Positions 27,082 through 34,929 of a stretch of 64,000 nt of DNA are shown here, piece by piece. Under the pieces are notes generated by a model, which searched no databases, was not told the origin of the DNA, and worked only from the letters and a program-made list of their open reading frames with translations. The first letter of the stretch is position 1. The number at the start of each line of letters is the position of its first letter. This DNA comes from Aliidongia dinghuensis (lineage in GTDB: Bacteria; Pseudomonadota; Alphaproteobacteria; ATCC43930; CGMCC-115725): positions 62,001 through 126,000 of the forward strand of contig NZ_BMJQ01000006.1 in assembly GCF_014643535.1 (NCBI RefSeq). The letters are read 5' to 3'. The position numbers and the translations under genes were made by a program.

Positions 27082-28257
27082 TCAGAAGGGGCTCAGCGCG
27101 CGCCGCCCCGCATCGGCGAGGCTGCCGCAGCGCTCGACGTCGAACTGCGTGTCGCCGGTCCAGGAATAGTAGATCAGGCCGGCGAGCCGGCCTTCCTCGG
27201 CCAGTCGGGCGAAATCACCGATCATCTCCTGTACGAGCAGGGCATGCGCGTTGTCCTCCGGCGCGGAACAGGACTTGCCCGCATAGGCGAAGCCCCATTC
27301 GGTGATCCAGCAGGGCTTTCCACCGGGGACGCAGATGGGATCGACGAGCGCCTCGAGACGGCGCAGGCGGTGGATCGCCGAAGTCTTGTCGCCCGGGTGG
27401 TCGCCCCAGGGATAGGTGTGCAGGTTGTAGGCATCGACGAGTTGGTCGAGCCCATGGGCGCGGAAGAAGGCGATCGTGGCCCCGACGCTGACGCCGTCAT
27501 AGGGCTTCGGCGTCGGCCACGGCCCCTCCTGCTCGATATCGACGAGGCTCGTCGGCAGCAGCGGTGCATGGCCGTTGAGCTTCGCATGGTCCCGCACATC
27601 TTTCAGGACGCCCAAGACCTTGAGATATTGCAGGTAGCCTTTCGCGACCTGCTGCCCTTCCGGATCGTGCGTGAGATCGGCAAGGCCAAGGACGCGCCCC
27701 TCCCCCGGCAGACGGAAGTCGGGATTGTTCCCGGCCATATTGATTTCGTTCTCCAGCTCGAGCCCGGCCAGCACGATGCCATTGGCCTCAAGCTTGCCCA
27801 TGAGCTCGCGGAAATATTGCGCCGAGCGCTCGGGATCGAGGGCGGACAGTGGCGGCCCCGGCCACATGCCGGGAAACTCCTTAGGCTTGAAGACGCGCTC
27901 CGGCGCACCCGGCGCATAGAGCCCGTGGAGTATGAGCACCGTCGCGATCTTGTGGGCATAGGCTCGCTTGATGAAGTCGACGTTCTTGTCCTCATCCTCG
28001 GCATACATGCCGAAGCGGATCACATGCACGCCGAGGGATTGCAGCTCCGAGAGCTTCGCATCCTGATCCGCCGCGCTGAACTGCAGCGGATGCACGAAGT
28101 CGACGCCGCGAAGCACATCGCGCGCCTGGGCCGCGCCCGCGGCGAGAAGAACAGCCAGCAACAGGCCGAAGGCGATTGAACGAGCAGCACACCGGATTGA
28201 AAGCTTCCAGGACACGCCAAATGGCCTTTGGCGAGCCGCGAGCACGTGGCAGGTCAT
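27082..28257 (-). CDS. Secreted clan GH-A-type (TIM-barrel) glycoside hydrolase
   Basis: From ATG 28257 (AGGGGA about eight bases upstream) the product has 391 residues with an export signal (SIAFGLLLAVLLAAGAAQA). A GTG at 28299 overlaps the preceding stop as GTGA and is a second plausible start with a 14-residue longer leader. The barrel has the two catalytic glutamates of clan GH-A: acid/base in GLELENEINMAG, nucleophile in CWITEWGFAY, about 150 residues apart. YNLHTYPWGDHP is a typical beta-6 loop. It is related to GH5/GH39/GH53-like enzymes, but I cannot choose a family. Confidence 0.85.
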   Translation of the reverse strand: MTCHVLAARQRPFGVSWKLSIRCAARSIAFGLLLAVLLAAGAAQARDVLRGVDFVHPLQFSAADQDAKLSELQSLGVHVIRFGMYAEDEDKNVDFIKRAYAHKIATVLILHGLYAPGAPERVFKPKEFPGMWPGPPLSALDPERSAQYFRELMGKLEANGIVLAGLELENEINMAGNNPDFRLPGEGRVLGLADLTHDPEGQQVAKGYLQYLKVLGVLKDVRDHAKLNGHAPLLPTSLVDIEQEGPWPTPKPYDGVSVGATIAFFRAHGLDQLVDAYNLHTYPWGDHPGDKTSAIHRLRRLEALVDPICVPGGKPCWITEWGFAYAGKSCSAPEDNAHALLVQEMIGDFARLAEEGRLAGLIYYSWTGDTQFDVERCGSLADAGRRALSPF

Positions 28258-28295
28258 GCGCGATTCCCCTGACGAGCGGACAATTTCATGGATTT

Positions 28296-29765
28296 TCACT
28301 GGCTCAGCGCATAGCCAAGCAGCTGCTCCCTCTCGCCGAGCTGCTCGCAGTCCGGCGCGTTCGAGGCAAAGTGGGATTGTTCCTTCGCATTATAGCAACG
28401 GTAGAGCGAAATCATCCCCGGTCCCGCCTGGGTATACACCCAGCCCGCCGTGCGCAGCCGCTGGTAGGCATGAGCCTCGCAGAAGCCCTTTTCCGCCAGG
28501 AGATGGTCCGGGTGACCGGGCCGGTTGCTGACGCAATCCTCCAGTTCGGTCGTCGGCACTGGCCCCTGCGCGGCGGTCAGCAGATACCCCGACCGCCCCT
28601 CCAGCCGGTAGGCCGTGTCGTTGCCGGGAACGGGCCCCGTGGTCGACCACCGGTCATGGAGCGCCGGGTTGTACCAGCGCGCGAGCAGCACGCCCGTTTG
28701 CGGCCCCGTGGCCGCCGCCGCGGTCGTGACCGTCACATCGCGAAAGACCAGGTACTTGTCGGCGTGCCCACCGCCCGGCGGCCAATAGGCATAGACCAGC
28801 ATCCAGCTATCCGAGAGCTGGTTGCTGCCGTCCCGGGCATTGAGCAGGACGGGATAGGCGATGAGCTCGGAAGCGGCGGGGCGGCGCCAGTTTCCCGGAT
28901 CTGCAACCAGCAGCGGCGCCGGCATGGGTTTGAGGGAGACATGATCGCGGGTGAGGAACAGGCCAAGACCACCCGGCACCCAGCCGGTCAAGACCAGGTC
29001 TCCAGTGGTCGTCCAGCGGGCGACGCTGGCACCGGCGCCGTTCGCAAGACGGGTGGCGTTGCCGCCCAGCCCCGGCTGATCCCACTTTCCGTTTAGATAT
29101 TTCTGCCAGTTGCCGGGCGCCGGGTCGGAAACCGGCGCGCGGGCCGCGATCAGGCTGCCGTCCCGGGCCCGGAAGCAATAGGCATAATAGTAGCCGTCAT
29201 GGCCGTCGACCGCCGTGCAATCGCCTTCGCCGGTGTTTCTTCCCGGCGTCGGGCTGTCGGTGCCGGTAATGATCTGTCCCAGGGGCCGCCAGGTCAGCCC
29301 GTCGTCGTTCGATGTTGCCAGCGCCATGGACTTGTGGGTCTGGCCAGCCGCGTAGTTGCACGCCGTCTCGGCATGAATGAACCCCAGGGTGGCGGCGCCA
29401 GCGCGTTCGGCATGGTTCAGCCACTGCCCACAGGAATCGAAGCTACCCGACGCCCCCGGCCCCAGGACCACACGCCCCGAAGCTCCCATATCCCATGCAT
29501 GCTTTCCGTCGATGGCGCGCGTCTCGCCATGGGCGTCGAAGCCGCGAAAAGTGCCGTTCGGCAACTCGATTTCGGTAAAGCGATTGTCGGCGATATCCGC
29601 CGCCGGGCCGCGCACGACCCGCGGCGGCCCGACGCGGATGCCGATGCAGGCGACGCAAATGCCGCCATTGTCTGTCGACGTATCCGCCGCCCCAGCAGGG
29701 CAGCCCAATCCGGCGGAGGCGAGCAGCAGGCCCAGAACCAGCGCATAGCAGAACCTGGCCAGCAT
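28296..29765 (-). CDS. Secreted beta-propeller protein, possible glycoside hydrolase, with C-terminal DUF5648-like lectin repeat
   Basis: 489 residues with a signal peptide (FCYALVLGLLLASAGLGCPAGA). The central part has blade-like repeats seen in GH43/GH32/DUF4185-type propellers: ALATSNDDGLTWRPLGQI, SLIAARAPVSDPAPGNW, and LVYAYWPPGG. The last ~130 residues form a module with pairs such as RWYNPALHDRW and LYRCYNAKEQSHFAS plus LLGYAL, like DUF5648/lectin-type repeats. It is the first gene of the four-gene glycan operon. Activity is not proven; it could bind rather than cut a polysaccharide. Confidence 0.7.
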   Translation of the reverse strand: MLARFCYALVLGLLLASAGLGCPAGAADTSTDNGGICVACIGIRVGPPRVVRGPAADIADNRFTEIELPNGTFRGFDAHGETRAIDGKHAWDMGASGRVVLGPGASGSFDSCGQWLNHAERAGAATLGFIHAETACNYAAGQTHKSMALATSNDDGLTWRPLGQIITGTDSPTPGRNTGEGDCTAVDGHDGYYYAYCFRARDGSLIAARAPVSDPAPGNWQKYLNGKWDQPGLGGNATRLANGAGASVARWTTTGDLVLTGWVPGGLGLFLTRDHVSLKPMPAPLLVADPGNWRRPAASELIAYPVLLNARDGSNQLSDSWMLVYAYWPPGGGHADKYLVFRDVTVTTAAAATGPQTGVLLARWYNPALHDRWSTTGPVPGNDTAYRLEGRSGYLLTAAQGPVPTTELEDCVSNRPGHPDHLLAEKGFCEAHAYQRLRTAGWVYTQAGPGMISLYRCYNAKEQSHFASNAPDCEQLGEREQLLGYALSQ

Positions 29766-29800
29766 CCGCGCACCTCGAAGTCGATCTGCAGCGGCTGCAA

Positions 29801-29815
29801 CTTATAGTGTTACAC
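29801..29815 (-). promoter_or_regulatory. Possible -10 element and small palindrome upstream of the glycan operon
   Basis: Read on the minus strand, TATAAG (29806-29801) lies about 36 bp before the ATG at 29765. It is immediately preceded by GTGTAACAC (29815-29807), a 4+1+4 palindrome. No good -35 hexamer is visible, which would fit activator-dependent transcription. Confidence 0.3.
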
Positions 29816-29933
29816 AAAGCTTTGATAGGAGATCGGCCACACCGATCCACGATCCAAACGGCCCGCCGGTCTCGGCCAGACGGTGCACCCGCTTGTCAAA
29901 TACGGGCGTGGGCGCGGAAGCCCTGAGCGAAAT

Positions 29934-29952
29934 CGATCACGAAACGTGATCG
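29934..29952. promoter_or_regulatory. Perfect inverted repeat between the glycan operon and the pdxA2-like operon
   Basis: CGATCACGAAACGTGATCG has two exact 8-bp arms around AAA, the size and symmetry of a LacI/GntR-type dimer site. It lies 169 bp before the start of the minus-strand propeller gene and 160 bp before the plus-strand PdxA-like gene. It could therefore control either or both divergent operons. No matching repressor gene is next to it. Confidence 0.55.
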
Positions 29953-30111
29953 GTCGATGCGATCTTCCAATTGGTCCCGCTCCGGAATCTCCCGCCATAC
30001 TGCGCCCTGACGAGGATCGCCGGCCTACCTCAAGCAGCACCAGCGATCCGCCGCGATAACGAAAGCAGCGAAGAGCGTCCGAGACGGATGCGACCTCAAG
30101 GGAGAGAGCCG

Positions 30112-31140
30112 ATGGCGTCGTCCATGAAACCCATCGTTGCCGTGACGTTCGGCGACGTCTCGGGCATCGGGCCCGAGCTGGTGGCGAAACTCTTGGCCCG
30201 GCCAGAGGTGCGTGCGGCGGCGACGATCGTGCTGGTCGGCGACGCCTGGGTGTGGGACGCGGCACAGCGCATCACCGGGCTGGGCACGCTGGTCCGACCG
30301 ATCGCCGACTGGACGGCCGCGCGCACGGCCACGGGCGACACGCCGCTGTTCCTTGTCGTCGACACGGTCGCGGAGGGCGAGATCGTGCCGGGCCAGGTGA
30401 CGATTGCGGCCGGCCGGGGCGCCCGCGCAGCGGTGACGCTCTGCCTCGATGCGGTCAGCCGGCGCGACGTCGATGCGGTCTGCTTCGCGCCGATGAACAA
30501 GCAGGCCTTGAAGAAGGGCGGCATGGCGTTCGAGGACGAGCTGCATTTCTTCGCCGACTATCTGGGCGTCACCGGCTATTTCTGCGAGTTCAACACGCTC
30601 GGCACGCTCTGGACCTCGCGCATCAGCAGCCACGTGCCGCTTTCGGCCGTGCCCGGCCTCGTCACCAAGGAGCGCATCAAGGCGGCGGCGGCGCTGACGG
30701 TGAAGACGCTGCGGCAAGCCGGCTTCGAGCAGCCGCGCATCGGGCTCGCCGCCCTCAACCCGCACGGCGGCGACGGCGGCACGTGCGGGCGCGAGGAGAT
30801 CGACGTGATCGAGCCTGCGGCACGCGAGCTCAATGCCGAGGGCCTGCCGATCCTCGGCCCCTACCCGGCCGACACGATCTTCCTGAAGGCTCGCGCCGGC
30901 GAGCTCGACGCGGTCGTGACCATGTACCACGACCAGGGCCAGGTCGCGATCAAGCTCCTGGGCTTCGAGCGCGGCGTCACGGTGCAGGGCGGCCTGCCGG
31001 TGCCAATCGCGACGCCGGCGCACGGCACCGCGTTCGACATCGTCGGACGGAACAAGGCCAATGCCGAAGCGATCGTGCAGGCCTTCCTGCTCGCCGCCCG
31101 CATGGGTGTGGCTTACCGCGAAAGCGGCCTCGCCGCCTGA
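30112..31140 (+). CDS. PdxA-family dehydrogenase (PdxA2-like, 4-phospho-threonate/4-hydroxythreonine-4-phosphate type)
   Basis: ATG 30112 has AGGGAGAG upstream and gives 342 residues, the normal family length. It has the start VAVTFGDVSGIGPELVAKLL, metal-binding histidines in DELHFFADYLG and SSHVPLSAVPGLV, and the C-terminal signature TPAHGTAFDIVGRNKAN. PdxA proper works in vitamin B6 synthesis with PdxJ. Here it heads an operon with an MFS permease and a DapA-family aldolase, so it is more likely a PdxA2-type catabolic enzyme for a phosphorylated four-carbon sugar acid. The DUF1537 kinase usual for that pathway is not in this operon. Confidence 0.85.
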   Translation: MASSMKPIVAVTFGDVSGIGPELVAKLLARPEVRAAATIVLVGDAWVWDAAQRITGLGTLVRPIADWTAARTATGDTPLFLVVDTVAEGEIVPGQVTIAAGRGARAAVTLCLDAVSRRDVDAVCFAPMNKQALKKGGMAFEDELHFFADYLGVTGYFCEFNTLGTLWTSRISSHVPLSAVPGLVTKERIKAAAALTVKTLRQAGFEQPRIGLAALNPHGGDGGTCGREEIDVIEPAARELNAEGLPILGPYPADTIFLKARAGELDAVVTMYHDQGQVAIKLLGFERGVTVQGGLPVPIATPAHGTAFDIVGRNKANAEAIVQAFLLAARMGVAYRESGLAA

Positions 31141-31211
31141 CACGTCAAAACACGACCAACCACACGAGAGCGCCCCACGAAGGGCGCCGGCATCGAAAGG
31201 GAGAAGGGTTC

Positions 31212-32507
31212 ATGCTTCGCTTGCGAGCGACGACCAGAGTCTTTGCGCTGCTGTGCGGCCTCAGCTTCCTGCTCTATCTCGACCGGGTGAATCTCTCGAC
31301 CGCGGCGCCCTTCGTGCAGAAGGAGCTGGGCTTGAGCAACACCGAGCTCGGCATCGCCTTCTCCGCCTTCGCCTACAGCTATCTCGTGACCCAGATCATC
31401 GGCGGCGTCATCGCCGACAAGTTCGGCCCGCGCTGGACGCTGATCGGCTGCGTCGCGATCTGGATCGTGACGACGATCGCGACGGGCTTCGTCGGCTCGC
31501 TCGCCTCGCTGTTCGCGGTCCGTCTCGCCCTCGGCATCGGCGAGGGTGCCGCCCTGCCGGCGGCGGCGCGCGCGATCATCAACTGGTTCCCGGTCGACAA
31601 ACGCGGCTTAGCGCAAGGTGTCACCCATTCCTTCTCGCGCTTCGGCAATGCGGTGGCGCCGCCGATCATCGCGGCCTTGATCACGGTCACGAGCTGGCGC
31701 GCCTCCTTCATCATCGTCGGCATCGGCACCGCGGTCTGGCTCGTCTTCTGGTACGGGGGTTTCCGCGACCATCCGCGAGAGGACCGGGCGATCACGAAGG
31801 CCGAGCTCGACCGGCTGCCACCCGAGACCGCGGTGGCGCCCGGCTCGACGCGGCGCGACCCGATCCCGTGGCGCCGGCTCTTGAAGCGCATCGCGCCCTC
31901 GGCCGCGGTCTATTTCTGCTACGGCTGGACCGGCTGGCTCTATTTCACCTGGCTGCCGAGCTTCTTCCTCCATGCCTACAACTACAATCTCAAGAGCTCG
32001 GCCGTGTTCGCCTCCGGCGTCTTCTTCGCTGGTGTCGCTGGCGACGCGCTGGGTGGCATCGTCGCCGACCGGATCTTCCGGCGCACCGGCAGCCTCACCA
32101 AGTCCCGCTCGGCGCTGATCGCGGCGACCTTCGTCGCCTCGGCCGTCTGCCTGATCCCGGTGGTAGTGAGCGACAATCTGCCGGTCATGACGCTGGCACT
32201 CAGCGCCGCGTTCTTCTTCATCGAGATGTCGATCGCACCGATCTGGCTCGTGCCGATGGACGTAGCGCCGGCCTATGCCGGGACCGCGAGCGGCATCATC
32301 AACGCAGGCGCCGCCGTCGCCGGCATCGCCTCGCCGATCCTGTTCGGCCTCATCATCGACCGCACCGGCAGCTGGACCGCGCCATTTGTCGGCTCGGTCG
32401 TGCTGCTGCTGGTCGGCGCAGCATTGGCATTCACCATCCGACCCGAGCTACAGTTGGCCGCCGACGGCGACATGGCAGAGGATGCCGTGCCCGCCGCCGC
32501 CCCTTAA
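31212..32507 (+). CDS. MFS permease, anion:cation symporter (sugar-acid) type
   Basis: 431 residues from ATG 31212, with GGGAGAAGG just upstream. Twelve transmembrane segments are expected. The early motif LYLDRVNLSTAAPFVQKELG and the A-motif DKFGPRW are typical of the ACS family (glucarate, galactonate and phthalate transporters). The loop FRDHPREDRAITKAEL is also characteristic. It lies 71 bp after the pdxA2-like gene and 34 bp before the aldolase gene, and probably imports the compound the two enzymes degrade. Confidence 0.9.
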   Translation: MLRLRATTRVFALLCGLSFLLYLDRVNLSTAAPFVQKELGLSNTELGIAFSAFAYSYLVTQIIGGVIADKFGPRWTLIGCVAIWIVTTIATGFVGSLASLFAVRLALGIGEGAALPAAARAIINWFPVDKRGLAQGVTHSFSRFGNAVAPPIIAALITVTSWRASFIIVGIGTAVWLVFWYGGFRDHPREDRAITKAELDRLPPETAVAPGSTRRDPIPWRRLLKRIAPSAAVYFCYGWTGWLYFTWLPSFFLHAYNYNLKSSAVFASGVFFAGVAGDALGGIVADRIFRRTGSLTKSRSALIAATFVASAVCLIPVVVSDNLPVMTLALSAAFFFIEMSIAPIWLVPMDVAPAYAGTASGIINAGAAVAGIASPILFGLIIDRTGSWTAPFVGSVVLLLVGAALAFTIRPELQLAADGDMAEDAVPAAAP

Positions 32508-32541
32508 GTGAGCCTCGCGAGAGAGGATGGAGAATCCCAGC

Positions 32542-33465
32542 ATGCCAGCCACCCCCCGCTTCCGCGGCGTCTTCCCGGTCGTCCCGACCATCTTCACCGA
32601 AACCGGCGCGCTCGACCTCGCCGGCCAGAAGCGCTCAGTCGATTTCATGATCGACGCCGGATCCGACGGGCTTGCGATCCTCGCCAACTTCTCCGAGCAG
32701 TTCGTGCTCTCGGACGAGGAACGCCAAGTGCTGACCCGCACCATCCTCGAGCACGTGGCGGGCCGCGTGCCGGTCATCGTCACGACCAGCCATTTCTCGT
32801 CCAGGATCTGCGCCGAGCGCTCGCGCGAGGCTGAGGCGCTGGGTGCGGCCATGGTCATGGTCATGCCGCCCTATCACGGCGCCACGATCCGCGTCGCCGA
32901 GCCCGGCATCGAGCAATTTTACCGCGCCGTCTCCGACGCGATCTCGATCCCGATCATGATCCAGGACGCGCCGGTTGCCGGCACGCCGCTGTCCGCCGCC
33001 TTCCTCGCCAAGCTCGCGCGCGAGGTGGCGGCCGTCGCCTATTTCAAGATCGAGGTGCCGTTCGCCGCGGGTAAGCTGCGCGAGCTCATCCGGCTTGGCG
33101 GCGACGCGATCGAGGGCCCGTGGGACGGCGAGGAGGCGATCACGCTCATGGCCGACCTCGACGCCGGTGCGACCGGCGCCATGACCGGCGGCGGCTATCC
33201 GGACGGGATCGTGCCGATCGTGCGCGACTATCTCGCCGGCAACCGCGAAGCAGCGCAGCGCGCTTACGATCGCTGGCTGCCGCTCATCAACTACGAGAAC
33301 CGGCAATGCGGCCTGCTCGCCGCCAAGGCGCTGATGCTGGAGGGCGGCATCATCGAAAGCGGCGCGCCGCGCGCGCCGTTGGCCCCGCTCCACCCGGCGA
33401 CACGCGCCGGCCTCATCGAGGTGGCGCGCCGGCTGGACGCGCTGGTGCTGCGCTGGGCCCGATAA
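32542..33465 (+). CDS. DapA/NAL-family aldolase (dihydrodipicolinate synthase-like)
   Basis: 307 residues from ATG 32542, chosen because GGAG sits nine bases upstream; an ATG at 32527 has its SD too close. It is a TIM barrel with the Schiff-base Lys in VAYFKIEVP, the Tyr in VMPPYHGAT, and the substrate-loop GSDGLAILANFSEQF replacing the GTTGE loop of true DapA. That, and its operon with a sugar-acid permease, suggest a catabolic aldolase or dehydratase rather than lysine synthesis. The exact substrate is unknown. Confidence 0.85.
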   Translation: MPATPRFRGVFPVVPTIFTETGALDLAGQKRSVDFMIDAGSDGLAILANFSEQFVLSDEERQVLTRTILEHVAGRVPVIVTTSHFSSRICAERSREAEALGAAMVMVMPPYHGATIRVAEPGIEQFYRAVSDAISIPIMIQDAPVAGTPLSAAFLAKLAREVAAVAYFKIEVPFAAGKLRELIRLGGDAIEGPWDGEEAITLMADLDAGATGAMTGGGYPDGIVPIVRDYLAGNREAAQRAYDRWLPLINYENRQCGLLAAKALMLEGGIIESGAPRAPLAPLHPATRAGLIEVARRLDALVLRWAR

Positions 33466-33489
33466 GACGTCACGCCCGTTAAGACGTCA
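33463..33489. repeat. Direct repeat spanning two convergent stop codons
   Basis: TAAGACGTCA occurs at 33463-33472 and again at 33480-33489 (period 17). The TAA of the first copy ends the aldolase gene; the TCA of the second is the TGA of the convergent DUF1194 gene. Each copy contains the palindrome GACGTC. Confidence 0.5.
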
Positions 33490-34203
33490 TGAGGGCGGCG
33501 TGCCTTTGACCGGGCGCGCCGCCACCTCGTGCTCGAGCTTGTAGGCGATCGCGGTCGCGAACGTGTCGAAGCCTGTCGCCGGCACCATGAAGGCGTCCGG
33601 CCCGCCGATGACATTGTCGCGGTAATAGTGGTCGAGCTCCGGCTCGACCGTCAGGATCGGCAGGCCGTTGATGGTGATGCCGGCTTTGACCGCGTCGTCG
33701 CGCGCGAGATAGGCGAGCCGGCCGCTGTTGTTGCTGCCGTCGCCCGAGACATCGAGGATGCGCCGGGCCGCCCGATAGGGCATGGCCTGGAACAGCGTCA
33801 TCGCGAAATCGATGGCGCCGCTGATCGAGGTCGAGCCCTCGTCCAGCCGTTCGATCGCCCCGATCCGGTCCGCGAGATCACGCGCCGCCGCCTCGCTGTC
33901 GACACGCCTCCAGGCGAGCGCCACATGCTGCGAGCGGGCGCCCGCCCATTGGACATAGGCGACGGCAATCGCGTGCTCGGGCCCGCTCAAGAGCGCCGCC
34001 TGAACCGTGGGATTGCGGAACGCCGCGGCATAGCCCGCCTCCTGCAAGTGGAAGCGTCCCTCGTCGACGCTCGACGACACGTCGACCGCAAGCACCAGCG
34101 CCACGTCGACGGCGGGTGTCGGCAGCGCATCCTCGCCCCAGTCGCGGCCGGGCATCAGGCCGAGGGCGAGCGAAACCAGGATCAGGACGAGACCGCGCCG
34201 CAT
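33487..34203 (-). CDS. DUF1194 von Willebrand factor A-like secreted protein
   Basis: ATG 34203 has GGAGGAGGGG directly upstream and gives 238 residues with a signal peptide (LVLILVSLALGLMPG). A vWA domain fills the protein: the MIDAS motif DVSSSVD at about residue 41, a second Thr in STSISGAIDFAMTLF, and ILDVSGDGSNN. This matches alphaproteobacterial DUF1194 proteins, periplasmic or secreted, of unknown role. It is transcribed alone. Confidence 0.9.
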   Translation of the reverse strand: MRRGLVLILVSLALGLMPGRDWGEDALPTPAVDVALVLAVDVSSSVDEGRFHLQEAGYAAAFRNPTVQAALLSGPEHAIAVAYVQWAGARSQHVALAWRRVDSEAAARDLADRIGAIERLDEGSTSISGAIDFAMTLFQAMPYRAARRILDVSGDGSNNSGRLAYLARDDAVKAGITINGLPILTVEPELDHYYRDNVIGGPDAFMVPATGFDTFATAIAYKLEHEVAARPVKGTPPS

Positions 34204-34360
34204 GGCCCCTCCTCCCACACCGGGGATGAGGGGCCAGTATGCCCGAGGATGCGTACCCGCGCAAAACGGGCAGTCCGGCGTCCTTGGGCGTGGCCCAGTG
34301 ATCTAGAGTGAACGGCCGGCGGGCCGCCTTTCTGTTTTACGGCTGCCCTTCCCCCCCTCC

Positions 34361-34391
34361 GTCATGGGACCGGGCTTGACCCGGGGATGAC
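34361..34391. repeat. Dispersed palindromic element (alphaproteobacterial REP/BIME-like)
   Basis: GTCAT at 34361-34365 pairs with ATGAC at 34387-34391, and CCGGG (34370-34374) pairs with CCCGG (34380-34384) across CTTGA. The core CCGGGCTTGACCCGGGGATG is the consensus often seen in intergenic repeats of Rhodospirillales and other alphaproteobacteria. It lies in the 218-bp gap upstream of DUF1194 and after rppH, where it may also stop transcription. Confidence 0.6.
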
Positions 34392-34421
34392 AGAGGAAAG
34401 GGATGGCGACGGGAAGCTATC

Positions 34422-34925
34422 TCACAGCCCCAGCGCCCTCAGCTTCGGCTCGAAGTCCGCCAGCACGGCCTCGTAGACCGGGCGTTTGAACGGCACGATG
34501 AGCGCAGGCAGCTGGGCGCGCGCGACCCAGCGCCAGGCGCTGAATTCGGGGTGCCGGGTCGCGATGTCTATGTCGGCGTCGGTGCCGGTGAAACGGAGCG
34601 CAAACCAGCGCTGCGCCTGGCCCCGCCACTTGCCGCCCCAGACCTTGGCCCGGAGTTCCGGCGGCAGGTCATAGGCGACCCAGCCGTCGCTTTCGAGCAG
34701 GATCTCGGCCTTGGCGGTGCCGATCTCCTCCTCGAGCTCGCGCAGTGCCGCCGCGGCCGCGCTCTCGCCCTTGTCGATGCCGCCCTGCGGCATCTGCCAG
34801 GCGTCGAGGTCGGTGTCGGTCCGCCGGCCGACCCAGGCCTGGCCCCGGGCATTGAGCAGCATCAGGCCGACATTGCGGCGGTATTCCGGCCCGGGCTCCG
34901 GGACGAACGGTAGCGTCACCGACAT
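34422..34925 (-). CDS. rppH: RNA pyrophosphohydrolase (Nudix)
   Basis: ATG 34925 (AGGAA nine bases upstream) gives 167 residues, standard for RppH; the longer frame upstream is an overlap with yibQ. It starts EYRRNVGLMLLNARGQAWVG and carries the Nudix box GGIDKGESAAAAALRELEEEIG from about residue 46. WQMPQGG before it and GQAQRWFALRF after it are RppH-specific. It removes pyrophosphate from 5' triphosphorylated RNA to start decay. It is the last gene of the gpmI operon, four bases after the preceding stop. Confidence 0.95.
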   Translation of the reverse strand: MSVTLPFVPEPGPEYRRNVGLMLLNARGQAWVGRRTDTDLDAWQMPQGGIDKGESAAAAALRELEEEIGTAKAEILLESDGWVAYDLPPELRAKVWGGKWRGQAQRWFALRFTGTDADIDIATRHPEFSAWRWVARAQLPALIVPFKRPVYEAVLADFEPKLRALGL

Positions 34926-34929
34926 CGTG

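Noticed and set aside
30112..31140. Calling this gene pdxA of vitamin B6 synthesis
   Set aside because: pdxJ and other B6 genes are absent and the operon has a sugar-acid-type permease and an aldolase, so the specific symbol would be misleading.
32542..33465. Calling the aldolase gene dapA
   Set aside because: The GTTGE-type substrate loop of DapA is replaced and no lysine-biosynthesis genes are near.
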